Shown: one piece after another, positions 51,420 to 59,781 of the stretch
How positions within the stretch are numbered: the stretch's first letter is position 1
Layout: each line of letters starts with the position of its first letter
Source of the DNA: Ciceribacter lividus
Lineage (GTDB): Bacteria; Pseudomonadota; Alphaproteobacteria; Rhizobiales; Rhizobiaceae
Direction: 5' to 3'
Assembly: GCF_003337715.1 (NCBI RefSeq)
Contig: NZ_QPIX01000017.1
Span: 1-64,000, forward strand
Length of the DNA: 64,000 nucleotides
Program-made: the position numbers and the translations under genes
The notes under the pieces: generated by a model
Told to the model about the DNA's origin: nothing
The model's input: only the letters and a program-made list of their open reading frames with translations
Databases searched by the model: none

Positions 51420-53426
51420 GTGAGAAGGGGCATGAGGCACACCTGGACTGGTGCTATCGAAGAGGATCGGCAGGACGCCCCAAGCCTGCCGTCGGAGGCC
51501 GAACTGCGGCAACTCTATCGCACCGAGGGCGAAGAAGCGCGCAGAACCGCCGTGAGGCAGGGTTTCTGGGTGGCAGTCATCGTGTATCTCACCTTTGCCG
51601 TCCCCGACATCATTCTGATCCCTGACGTTGCCGACTATACGATCGCTGCCCGCATCGCGGTCGGGATCAGCGCGCTCGCCCTCTTCGAGGTGCAGCGACT
51701 GATGAATGTCGCAACCGAATGGCTCGACCGCACCTGCGCCTTCGCGGTGGTGCTCGGATATATCGGCTGGATGCTTCCGGCGCTCATGACGAGCCATACC
51801 GAAGCGATCTCCTATTACATGATCTTCGGCGCGATCTTCATGATGGGAGAGAATCTCTTCTTCAGCTTTCGCTTCAGCCTGTCGCTGGCGGCCTCCGGAG
51901 CCATTCTCGTCGCTTTTCTGTTGTCGCTCGCAAGCTTCCGGCCCGAAGGCGCCTACGCCTTTGCCTTTGCGCTCTTCTACGTGTCCTGCTTCGTCTTCAC
52001 GTCCTACGTGAACTGGAAGCTCAACGAGGAGCGCTACAACGTCTTCGTCAACGCGCTCGAGGCGCGTATCCAGCACAAGTCGGCGTCGGATCGCGGCGAG
52101 GCGCTGCTGAAGCTCTCCTACACCGATCCGCTCACCGGGCTCGACAACCGGCGTGCCGTCGACCTGCAATTGCGCAAACACTGGAACATGTGGCGGGTCT
52201 ACGGCGACGACTTCGCCGTTCTCCTGATCGACGTCGATTTCTTCAAGCTGTACAACGACCGCTACGGTCACCAGAATGGCGACGGTAGTCTCCGTCTCGT
52301 GGCGGACGCCCTCCGCAATCTCGTCGAGCCGTTCGGCGGCACTGTCGGACGATATGGCGGCGAGGAGTTCATTGCCATCGTTCGCTCCAACAGCATCGCT
52401 CGTGTCGAGGAGCTTTCGAATGCGATCTGCCGCACGGTCGAGGAACTGGCGATAGAGCACGATCAGCGACCGGACGGCATCGAGGTCGTCACCGCGAGCG
52501 TCGGCGCGACGTTCACCGGCGCCACCATCGCAACGAAGCTCGAAATGCTCGTCCGGGAAGCGGACCGCGCGCTCTACGGGGCAAAGGCCGGAGGACGTCA
52601 CTGCGCCAAGGTCTTCGATCCCAACGACCCGCTGATCAGCGACGAGAGCGAAGGCATTTCCGCCCTCCTGAACATTGCCATCGGTCGCAATCTCGTCTCG
52701 CTCGTCTACCAGCCGATCAGGGATTCCGAGACCGGTGAACTGGTCGCCGCCGAAGCGCTCATGCGGCTCAACGGGCTGAACGGCACGCCGATCCTGCCGA
52801 GCTCCTTCATTCCGATCGCGGAGCGGACGGGTGCGATACACGACCTCGGCCTGTGGGCGATCCGCACCGCATGCGAGGAAATGCTTGCGCCGAACAAGGT
52901 CGACCTGGTGAGCGTCAACGTCTCGCCCGTCCAGCTGCGGGCGCCGGGCTTCGCCGCCTCGGTCGCCGAAATTCTCGCCCGCAGCGGCGTCTCGGGCAAT
53001 CGCCTCGCCCTCGAGGTCACGGAGGGGCTGGCGATGGAACTCCATTCCTATGTCACCACGAGCATCTCCGAACTCAAGGCCCTCGGCGTCAGGCTGTGGC
53101 TGGACGACTTCGGAACGGGACATGCGGGCCTCTCCTGGCTTCGCGCCGTGGACTTCCACACGGTCAAGATCGACCGTTCCTTCCTGCATGCGGCGGATAA
53201 CGCCGAGGGGCGGGCGATGCTCGAAGACATGGTGACGCTCATCCGCAACCGCGGTTCCGGCATCCTGATCGAGGGCGTCGAAACGGAGGATCAGGCTACG
53301 CTGGCACGGGACCTCGGCATCGCCCTCATACAAGGATACCATATCGGCCGCCCGGCACCGGCCTTACAGTTTGCTGCCGGCAACGCCGAAGGTGACGGCA
53401 GGAAGCGGCGCGCGAAGCGCGCCTGA
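51420..53426 (+). CDS. Membrane GGDEF-EAL cyclic-di-GMP protein
   Basis: A 668-aa protein. About six hydrophobic helices cover residues 38-200 (VAVIVYLTFAVPDIILI, MLPALMTSH, AFALFYVSCFVFTSYV). A GGDEF domain follows with DVDFFKLYNDRYGHQNGD and the active-site RYGGEEF (about 314-320), and then an EAL domain with EALMR, NVSPVQL, LEVTEG, LDDFGTGHAG, VKIDRSF and GVETEDQ. Both catalytic sets look intact, so synthesis and hydrolysis of cyclic di-GMP are possible. No RxxD inhibitory site precedes GGEEF. The start is uncertain: GTG at 51420 or ATG at 51432. The membrane part probably senses an external or membrane signal. Confidence 0.92.
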   Translation: MRRGMRHTWTGAIEEDRQDAPSLPSEAELRQLYRTEGEEARRTAVRQGFWVAVIVYLTFAVPDIILIPDVADYTIAARIAVGISALALFEVQRLMNVATEWLDRTCAFAVVLGYIGWMLPALMTSHTEAISYYMIFGAIFMMGENLFFSFRFSLSLAASGAILVAFLLSLASFRPEGAYAFAFALFYVSCFVFTSYVNWKLNEERYNVFVNALEARIQHKSASDRGEALLKLSYTDPLTGLDNRRAVDLQLRKHWNMWRVYGDDFAVLLIDVDFFKLYNDRYGHQNGDGSLRLVADALRNLVEPFGGTVGRYGGEEFIAIVRSNSIARVEELSNAICRTVEELAIEHDQRPDGIEVVTASVGATFTGATIATKLEMLVREADRALYGAKAGGRHCAKVFDPNDPLISDESEGISALLNIAIGRNLVSLVYQPIRDSETGELVAAEALMRLNGLNGTPILPSSFIPIAERTGAIHDLGLWAIRTACEEMLAPNKVDLVSVNVSPVQLRAPGFAASVAEILARSGVSGNRLALEVTEGLAMELHSYVTTSISELKALGVRLWLDDFGTGHAGLSWLRAVDFHTVKIDRSFLHAADNAEGRAMLEDMVTLIRNRGSGILIEGVETEDQATLARDLGIALIQGYHIGRPAPALQFAAGNAEGDGRKRRAKRA

Positions 53427-53470
53427 TGAACAAACCATCGTGCCGGCGAAGCTGACCGGCTCTCCGCCCG

Positions 53471-54373
53471 TCAGTCGTGCTCCTTCAGGAAGTCCGAGAC
53501 GACGGCAAGGCACAGCGCCTTCTCTTCCACATGGGGCATGTGGCTCGATTGTTCGAACACGGCCCAGCGACATCCCGGCACCCGTTCGACATACGGTCGG
53601 ACGACCTCGGGTGTCGCCTCGTCGAAGCGGCCCGAGATCAGCAATGTCGGGGCGGCAATCGACGGCAGCCTGTCCTCGATCGTCCAGTCCTTCATGGTTC
53701 CGATCACATGGAACTCGGTCGGGCCGTTCATGTTGCGATAGACGGTATTGTCCTCGTCCATGATCGCGAAGGTGCGCGCCACCTCCTCCGGCCAGGGAAC
53801 AACGCGGCAGACGTGACGGTCATAGAACACCCGCGAGGCTGCTACATATTCCGGATCGGTGATGGTTCCGGCCTGCTCATGGCGCAGCAGCGTCGCCTGC
53901 ACCTCGGCCGGCAGCTCCTCCCTGAGCCGGTTCGCCTCCGCCACCCAGGTCTTCATGTTGGCGGGCGAGTTCGCGATGACGAGTGCCTTCAATCCCCCAG
54001 GCCGGCGTACGGCATGCTCTGCGCCGAGCATGCCGCCCCAGGACTGGCCGAGAAAGGCATAGCGATCCTGGATGCCGAGATGCTTCAGCAGGCAGTCGAG
54101 CTCCTCCAGAAAGAGAGGCACGGTCCAGAAATCCTCGCCCTTCTCTGGCAGGCGCGTGGAATTGCCGTTGCCGAGCTGGTCGTAGTGTATCACGACGCGC
54201 CCGTCGATCTCGGTGATCCCCTTGAAGGAATCGACGTAGTCGTGGGTGCAGCCGGGTCCGCCATGCGCAACGACCAAAGGCAACCTGCCGGACGACAGGG
54301 TTCCCGTGACGCGATACCAGGTGCGATACTCCCGGAAAGGCGAAAAGCCCTCGCGCGATGCGATGTCAGGCAT
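53471..54373 (-). CDS. pip: Proline iminopeptidase-family alpha/beta hydrolase, PipA-like
   Basis: A 300-aa S33-family hydrolase. The oxyanion segment [12 protein letters not shown] (about 34-45), nucleophile elbow [10 protein letters not shown] (about 108-117), acid in [10 protein letters not shown] and histidine in QSSHMPHVE are all present. Proline iminopeptidases release N-terminal proline or act as amidases on plant-derived compounds. It lies directly downstream of a PAB-type luxR gene, with a lux-box-like repeat 62-79 bases before its ATG. That is the arrangement of the PipR and OryR/XccR systems, whose solo LuxR protein activates pip. Confidence 0.88.
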   Translation of the reverse strand: MPDIASREGFSPFREYRTWYRVTGTLSSGRLPLVVAHGGPGCTHDYVDSFKGITEIDGRVVIHYDQLGNGNSTRLPEKGEDFWTVPLFLEELDCLLKHLGIQDRYAFLGQSWGGMLGAEHAVRRPGGLKALVIANSPANMKTWVAEANRLREELPAEVQATLLRHEQAGTITDPEYVAASRVFYDRHVCRVVPWPEEVARTFAIMDEDNTVYRNMNGPTEFHVIGTMKDWTIEDRLPSIAAPTLLISGRFDEATPEVVRPYVERVPGCRWAVFEQSSHMPHVEEKALCLAVVSDFLKEHD

Positions 54374-54434
54374 GAAGATCTCCTTGGGTCAGATTCAAGG
54401 AGACAACCATATCGGCCGGATCGGGGCCGGTGCA

Positions 54435-54452
54435 CCTATCACAACTTATAGG
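54435..54452. promoter_or_regulatory. lux-box-like inverted repeat, in front of the downstream pip gene
   Basis: CCTATCACAACTTATAGG has matching outer arms (CCTAT and ATAGG) and agrees with the second copy at 55250-55267 at 15 of 18 positions. It overlaps the last codons of luxR and lies 62 bases before the leftward pip start. Confidence 0.7.
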
Positions 54453-55221
54453 GCACGTCGCCGTCGAGCAGCCGGTACTGCGCGGCGCGCACGACGGCCT
54501 GGGTCCGGTTCTTCGCGCCGAGCTTCTTCGCCGCTGCGTTCAGGTGCATGACGACCGTCGGGACGGAGCGGTCGATGATCCTCGATATCTCCTTCGCGGA
54601 AAGACCGTACGAGGAGTAACGCAGGCATTCGCGTTCCCGCTCGGTGAGCCGGATGCGGGACGCATTCAGCACGTCGCGATCGAAAAGTGTGTAGGCAGCC
54701 TCGTGAAAGACCTGCGCCAGCAGGCTGAAATCCGCGATGGCACGCATGGCGTCTCGTTCGAAATCCCGTCTTGCGCCGTGGCGTATCCCCGTCACCGTCG
54801 CGTAATCGCCTCGCGGCATGTGAATGGGAACGGTCACGCCCGCCGTCATGCCATGGTCGTGCAGGAAGTCGCTCACCGGCTTGGTCTCTTCCGTCAGGAA
54901 GCGCCTTATCTTCGTTTCGGCGTCGGGATCGTAGTTCCAGAAGAAGGGGACAGAGGTCTGCATGGCCAGCCGCTGAACCGGATCAATGCGGAAATACTGC
55001 TGTCCGTACCAGCAGTCATGCATCTCGTCGCAGACATTGCGCAGCTTCAGCAGCGACGGCAGCATCATCTGCCCGCCGATGTCGAGGGCGCCCGGCGTGT
55101 AGTCGTAGATCAGCGCGTCGAAACCGAGACGCTGCATCGTGACGAACGCCTCGTCTATGCGTCCGTCCAGAGTGTCCCGGGCGTCGAAACGTCGGCCGAT
55201 CGTGTTGATTTCCTCGAGCAT
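54439..55221 (-). CDS. LuxR-type solo regulator of the plant-associated-bacteria (PipR/OryR) subfamily
   Basis: A 260-aa LuxR protein with an N-terminal autoinducer-binding domain and a C-terminal GerE-type helix-turn-helix (RLTERERECLRYSS, LSAKEISRIIDRSVPTVVMH, about 192-227). In the ligand pocket, Asp80-Pro81 and Trp95 align with TraR D70-P71 and W85, but W57 is replaced by Met67 and Y61 by Trp71. This pair of changes is the reported mark of PAB LuxR solos that sense plant compounds rather than acyl-homoserine lactones. No luxI-type gene is in the window. The ATG at 55221 has GGAGGG upstream; a GTG at 55257 is the alternative. Proline-iminopeptidase genes flank it on both sides. Confidence 0.9.
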   Translation of the reverse strand: MLEEINTIGRRFDARDTLDGRIDEAFVTMQRLGFDALIYDYTPGALDIGGQMMLPSLLKLRNVCDEMHDCWYGQQYFRIDPVQRLAMQTSVPFFWNYDPDAETKIRRFLTEETKPVSDFLHDHGMTAGVTVPIHMPRGDYATVTGIRHGARRDFERDAMRAIADFSLLAQVFHEAAYTLFDRDVLNASRIRLTERERECLRYSSYGLSAKEISRIIDRSVPTVVMHLNAAAKKLGAKNRTQAVVRAAQYRLLDGDVPYKL

Positions 55222-55249
55222 GACACCCTCCGGCAAGACGTCGGCACCC

Positions 55250-55267
55250 CCTATCACTTCTTATAGC
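55250..55267. promoter_or_regulatory. lux-box-like inverted repeat, luxR/pip2 divergent promoter
   Basis: CCTATCACTTCTTATAGC carries the inverted arms CTAT and ATAG with a conserved A and T inside. It sits 28 bases upstream of the luxR ATG and 79 bases before the rightward peptidase start, so it can serve both directions. Confidence 0.7.
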
Positions 55268-55346
55268 TGGTGCGGACGGGACAATACGCTAAAAATTAGC
55301 CATGCATATTTTTTGGTCAAGGCAAATCCCGACGGAGGAAGTGTGA

Positions 55347-56237
55347 ATGTGGCGTGAGATCGCCCCGGACGACCGTGTCGAAATCGAGGTCGACGGCTTC
55401 CGGGTCGTTGCCTACAGCTTCGGGCGGGGCGATGAAACGGTCTTCTGCCTGAACGGTGGACCGGGGCTCGCCTGCGATTACCTCCGCGAGGCTCATTCCT
55501 GCCTCGTCGATCATGGCTACCGTGTCGTCGCCTTCGACCAGCTCGGCACCGGCGCCTCCGACCGGCCGACCGACCCGGCCCTCTGGACCATCGGGCGCTA
55601 TGTAGAAGAAACGGAAACGGTCCGACGCGTCATGGGGCTCGGCGCGGTGCATCTGCTCGGCCATTCCTGGGGCGGCTGGCTTGCGATCGACTACGCGCTG
55701 ACCCACCCGCAGAACATCAGGACGTTGATCCTCGAGGATACCGTCGCCGACATGCCGCATCTGGCGCTGGAACTGGAAAGGCTTCGAAGTGCGCTCGGTT
55801 CGGAGACGGTCGCGATGATGCAGAAGCACGAGGCGCAGGGCACGACCGACCACCCGGAATATATGGCGGCGATCACCCTCCTCAACTATCGACACGTCTG
55901 CCGGCTGCCCGAGTGGCCCGCACCCGTCCGCCGCTCGCTCTCCGACTGGAACATGGGACCTTACACCACCATGCAGGGGCCGAACGAGTTTCTCTACACC
56001 GGCAATCTGAAAGACTGGAACAGGATACCCGATCTGCCGAAGATCGACGTGCCGGTCCTCATCACGGTCGGCGAACACGACGAACTGACACCGGCCTGCG
56101 CAATGCGGATGAAGGGCGCGCTGCGGAATGCGGAGATCCACGTCTTGCGCAACGCCAGTCACATGCCCTTCTACGAAAACCCAGCAGACTATTACCCCGC
56201 GCTGACGGGCTTCCTGGCGCGCCACAGGATAAACTGA
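55347..56237 (+). CDS. Second proline iminopeptidase-family alpha/beta hydrolase
   Basis: A 296-aa S33-family hydrolase. The oxyanion motif NGGPGLACDY, nucleophile elbow LGHSWGGWLA, acid in GEHDELTPAC and histidine in NASHMPFYE are intact. It is a clear but distant relative of the hydrolase at 53471. It is the first gene of a rightward operon with a peptide-type ABC transporter (47 bases to the next gene), so it probably hydrolyses the imported compound. Its promoter carries one of the two lux-box-like repeats. Confidence 0.88.
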   Translation: MWREIAPDDRVEIEVDGFRVVAYSFGRGDETVFCLNGGPGLACDYLREAHSCLVDHGYRVVAFDQLGTGASDRPTDPALWTIGRYVEETETVRRVMGLGAVHLLGHSWGGWLAIDYALTHPQNIRTLILEDTVADMPHLALELERLRSALGSETVAMMQKHEAQGTTDHPEYMAAITLLNYRHVCRLPEWPAPVRRSLSDWNMGPYTTMQGPNEFLYTGNLKDWNRIPDLPKIDVPVLITVGEHDELTPACAMRMKGALRNAEIHVLRNASHMPFYENPADYYPALTGFLARHRIN

Positions 56238-56283
56238 TGCCCGTTCACGCAGACAGCGCAGCCTAGAGGACGATCGGCCGACC

Positions 56284-57222
56284 ATGCATCGCTACAGATT
56301 TGTTCTCTACCGTCCCCTCCAGTTCCTGCCCGTCCTGTTCGGGATCAGTCTAATCACCTTCGTTCTGGTCCGGATGATCCCGGGTGATCCCGCGCGGGTG
56401 ATCCTCGGCACCAAGGCCACACCGGCGGCGATCGCGAAGATCCGCGCGCAATACGGCCTCGATGAGCCGATCTGGCTGCAGTATTTCTACTTCCTGCGGA
56501 ACCTGGCTCAGGGGGAGATGGGCAAGTCGATCCTCTACAAGATCGACGTGCTGAAACTGATCGTCACGCGGATCGAACCGACCCTGATGCTGGTCGTCAC
56601 CAGCGTCGTCCTGTCGGTCGTGATCGCGGTCCCCATGGCCGCGATTGCCGCCAGACGCCGGGGCCGGCTGCCCGACCATGCGGTCCGGCTGGTCTCGACG
56701 ATGGGCATCGGCTTTCCTCCCTTCTGGCTGGGACTGATGCTCATGATCCTCTTCAGCGTGAAGCTCGATCTCCTGCCGGTGTCGGGCTACGGGCAAGGCT
56801 TCGGCGAAAAGCTCGCCCACCTTGCCCTGCCGAGCCTCACCGTGGCTCTCTCGCTCTCGGCCGTCGTCGCCCGAAGTCTCAGGGCCGCGATGGTGGAAGG
56901 GCTGAAGTCCGACGTCGCGACCGCTGCCCGCGCCCGGGGCATGCCGGAGAACGTGGTCTTCTGGAGACACGTCCTGCCGAACGCCCTCGTCCCGACGATC
57001 AATCTGCTTGCCGTCAACACCGGCTGGCTGATCGGCGGAACCGTCGTGGTCGAGAGCGTCTTTGCCCTTCCCGGCATGGGGCAGCTGCTCGTGCGGGCCA
57101 TCTTCTCGCGAGACTACATGGTCGTGCAGGGCGTCGCCATGGTGTTCGCCTGCGCGACGGTTCTCGTCAACTTCCTGGCGGACATTGCGACCGTCGCCGC
57201 CGATCCGAGGGTGAAACTGTGA
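56284..57222 (+). CDS. ABC transporter permease, DppB/OppB type, of the LuxR-linked operon
   Basis: A 312-aa permease with a typical N-terminus (YRPLQFLPVLFGISLITFVLV) and family motif MIPGDPARVILG. The region TAARARGMPENVVFWRHVLPN is the EAA loop that contacts the ATPase. Six hydrophobic segments are visible. The GTG start of the next permease overlaps its TGA (GTGA, 57219-57222). It forms the importer with the following genes, most likely for plant-derived peptides or amide compounds. Confidence 0.92.
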   Translation: MHRYRFVLYRPLQFLPVLFGISLITFVLVRMIPGDPARVILGTKATPAAIAKIRAQYGLDEPIWLQYFYFLRNLAQGEMGKSILYKIDVLKLIVTRIEPTLMLVVTSVVLSVVIAVPMAAIAARRRGRLPDHAVRLVSTMGIGFPPFWLGLMLMILFSVKLDLLPVSGYGQGFGEKLAHLALPSLTVALSLSAVVARSLRAAMVEGLKSDVATAARARGMPENVVFWRHVLPNALVPTINLLAVNTGWLIGGTVVVESVFALPGMGQLLVRAIFSRDYMVVQGVAMVFACATVLVNFLADIATVAADPRVKL

Positions 57223-58073
57223 GCAGCGCGCATTCAGACAACCTCCCCGCCCGCGCGCCGTTCGTCCTGGTTCGCCGCCATCCGTCGCTGACGATCGGCC
57301 TGGCGCTTCTCGGATCGTTCCTGCTCATTGCGCTGCTCGCCCCGCTCATTGCGCCCTACGATCCCATTCTTCAGGCTGCCGGCGAGCGCCTGCAGCCGCC
57401 GTCGCTCGCCCATCCCCTCGGCACCGACAATTTCGGACGGGATATCCTCTCGCGGATCGTCTGGGGAACGCGCATCGACCTGCAGATCGCCTTCCTGGGT
57501 GTCGCCTTTCCATTCGTCATCGGAACGCTTCTCGGAACCGTCGCCGGCTTCGCAGGCGGCCTTGTCGACGGCATCTTCATGCGTGTGGTCGACATCATCC
57601 TTGCGTTCCCCTTCCTGGTGCTGATGCTGTCGATCATCGCCGTTCTCGGGCCGGGTCTCGGAAGCTTCTACATCGCCATGGCGATCGTCGGCTGGGTTTC
57701 CTACGCTCGGCTGGTGCGGGCGCAGATCCTCGTGCTGAAGCACAGCGACTATGCGATGGCGGCCGTAAGCCTCGGTTTCGGCCGGCTCCGCATCATGTTC
57801 CGTCACCTTCTGCCGAATGCGCTCGCCGGCTCGCTGGTCTTCGTCATGTCGGACGCGGTCCTCGTCCTCCTGAGCGGTGCGGCCATCAGCTATCTCGGCC
57901 TCGGCGTCCAGCCGCCGACCGCCGAATGGGGCATCATGGTCGCCGAAGGTCAGCCCTTCGTCACGACCGCCTGGTGGATCACGCTCTTCCCCGGCTTCTC
58001 CATCGTAACGCTCGCCTTCGCCTTCAGCCTGCTTGGCGATGCCCTGGGCGACCTCCTTGGAGTGCACGAATGA
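57219..58073 (+). CDS. ABC transporter permease, DppC/OppC type, of the LuxR-linked operon
   Basis: A 284-aa permease starting at a GTG that overlaps the upstream stop codon. Hallmarks are LAHPLGTDNFGRDILSRI, the first helix LALLGSFLLIALLAPLIAP and the late ISYLGLGVQPPTAEWGIMV. Its stop codon overlaps the ATPase start (ATGA), giving tight coupling through the operon. Confidence 0.92.
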   Translation: MSSAHSDNLPARAPFVLVRRHPSLTIGLALLGSFLLIALLAPLIAPYDPILQAAGERLQPPSLAHPLGTDNFGRDILSRIVWGTRIDLQIAFLGVAFPFVIGTLLGTVAGFAGGLVDGIFMRVVDIILAFPFLVLMLSIIAVLGPGLGSFYIAMAIVGWVSYARLVRAQILVLKHSDYAMAAVSLGFGRLRIMFRHLLPNALAGSLVFVMSDAVLVLLSGAAISYLGLGVQPPTAEWGIMVAEGQPFVTTAWWITLFPGFSIVTLAFAFSLLGDALGDLLGVHE

Positions 58074-59758
58074 CCGGGCCTCTCCTTTCCATCCGCGATC
58101 TGGCCGTCGGATTTCACGGCGAAGCCGGCACGACACCCCTCATCGACAAGGTCTCCCTTGATCTCGGCAGGGGCGAAATTCTCGGCCTCGTCGGAGAAAG
58201 CGGCTCCGGCAAGAGCCTGCTCTGCCGTGCCGTCATGGGGCTGCTGCCCTCCACCAGACTCTCGATCGACGGTGGATCGGTGATCTACGAAGGCCGGGAC
58301 CTGACGAAGCTCACTGTCACCGAACTGCTGCAGGTTCGGGGCCGTGAGATCGGGATGATCTTCCAGAACCCGACCAGTCACCTCGACCCGGTCATGAAGA
58401 TCGGACACCAGATTGCCGAAGGCATTCGCTTTCATCAGCGGCTCGACGCCGCACAGGCGCGTGCGGCGGCAATCGAGTTGCTGACACAGGTCGGCTTTCC
58501 GGATCCCGTGCGCCAGTACGACAACTACCCGCACGAATTCTCCGGCGGCATGCGCCAACGCGCGATGATCGCCGCTGCCCTTTCCTGCCGGCCGAAGATC
58601 TTGATCGCCGACGAGCCGACCACTGCACTCGACGTCACCATCCAGGCGCAGATCCTGCAGCTGCTTCTCGACCTGCGCGACCGCTTCGGCCTTTCCGTCA
58701 TTCTGATTACCCATGACCTCGGCATCGTCGCCCAGACGTGCGACCGTATCGCCGTGATGCGGAACGGCCGCCTGCTCGAGGTGGGGCCGAAGCGGACGAT
58801 CCTGTCGAGGCCGGTGCACGCCTACACGCAGGAACTGATCGCAAGCCACCCCTCGCTGCCGGTCGAGGAGCACGTCGCCGTCGCGAAGACCGAAGCACCC
58901 TCGCCGGTCAAGCCGCGTCCGATCCTGGAAATCGACGACCTGCACGTACGCTTCGTGACGGGCGGTGCCTTCCTTCGTGCAGGGGCGAGGACCGTCAGCG
59001 CCGTGAAGGGCGTCAGCCTCCAGGTGATGCCGGGCGAGAGCATCGGCATCGTCGGCGAGTCGGGCAGCGGCAAGAGCACGCTGGCGCGGGCGATCCTCGG
59101 GCTCGCTCCGATCTCATCCGGCCACATCACCTTCGACGGAATGGACCTCGCCCTGCAGCCCCGCCCGACGATCGCAAGACTGCGCCGCGAAACGGCGATG
59201 GTTTTCCAGGACCCGTTCAACTCACTCAATCCCCGGCTGACCGTCGCCCAGACGCTGGGCGAGGTCCTGAAGGTGCACGGCACGGCTCCGGCGGACATTC
59301 CGCGACGCATCGACGAGTTGCTCGACCTCGTGCACCTCGGCCCGGCGTTTGCGAACCGCAAGCCGCGCAGCATGAGCGGCGGCCAGTGCCAGCGCGTGGG
59401 GATCGCGCGGGCTCTCGCCGTCAACCCGCGTCTCGTCATCGCCGACGAATGCGTGGCCGCCCTCGACGTCACCATCCAGAAGCAGATCGTCGATCTCTTC
59501 GCGGAACTCAAGGACAGGATGAAGCTGACGCTGCTCTTCATCGCCCACGACCTCGCGATCGTGCGCAATCTCTGTGAGAGGGTCGTCGTCATGTATCACG
59601 GCGAAATCGTCGAGGAAGGCCGCTCTGCCGACGTCTTCGCCCACCCCGCAAAACCCTATACCGCCGCGCTGATCGGCGCGGTTCCCGACATCAATCCGGA
59701 CAAGACGCTTCTGGCGCCGTCTTCGCCCGGCGCCTCGATCACAAACCCAGCCGCATGA
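58070..59758 (+). CDS. Fused double ATPase of the LuxR-linked peptide-type ABC transporter
   Basis: A 562-aa protein with two ABC domains. The first has [25 protein letters not shown] and [12 protein letters not shown]; the second has [30 protein letters not shown] and [12 protein letters not shown], where Cys replaces the usual Pro. The start at 58070 overlaps the permease stop; the longer frame from 57926 is a shadow. As in the other oligopeptide system here (46235-47890), the two motors are joined in one chain. Confidence 0.92.
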   Translation: MTGPLLSIRDLAVGFHGEAGTTPLIDKVSLDLGRGEILGLVGESGSGKSLLCRAVMGLLPSTRLSIDGGSVIYEGRDLTKLTVTELLQVRGREIGMIFQNPTSHLDPVMKIGHQIAEGIRFHQRLDAAQARAAAIELLTQVGFPDPVRQYDNYPHEFSGGMRQRAMIAAALSCRPKILIADEPTTALDVTIQAQILQLLLDLRDRFGLSVILITHDLGIVAQTCDRIAVMRNGRLLEVGPKRTILSRPVHAYTQELIASHPSLPVEEHVAVAKTEAPSPVKPRPILEIDDLHVRFVTGGAFLRAGARTVSAVKGVSLQVMPGESIGIVGESGSGKSTLARAILGLAPISSGHITFDGMDLALQPRPTIARLRRETAMVFQDPFNSLNPRLTVAQTLGEVLKVHGTAPADIPRRIDELLDLVHLGPAFANRKPRSMSGGQCQRVGIARALAVNPRLVIADECVAALDVTIQKQIVDLFAELKDRMKLTLLFIAHDLAIVRNLCERVVVMYHGEIVEEGRSADVFAHPAKPYTAALIGAVPDINPDKTLLAPSSPGASITNPAA

Positions 59759-59781
59759 ACAACCAACAAGGGGAACACGGA

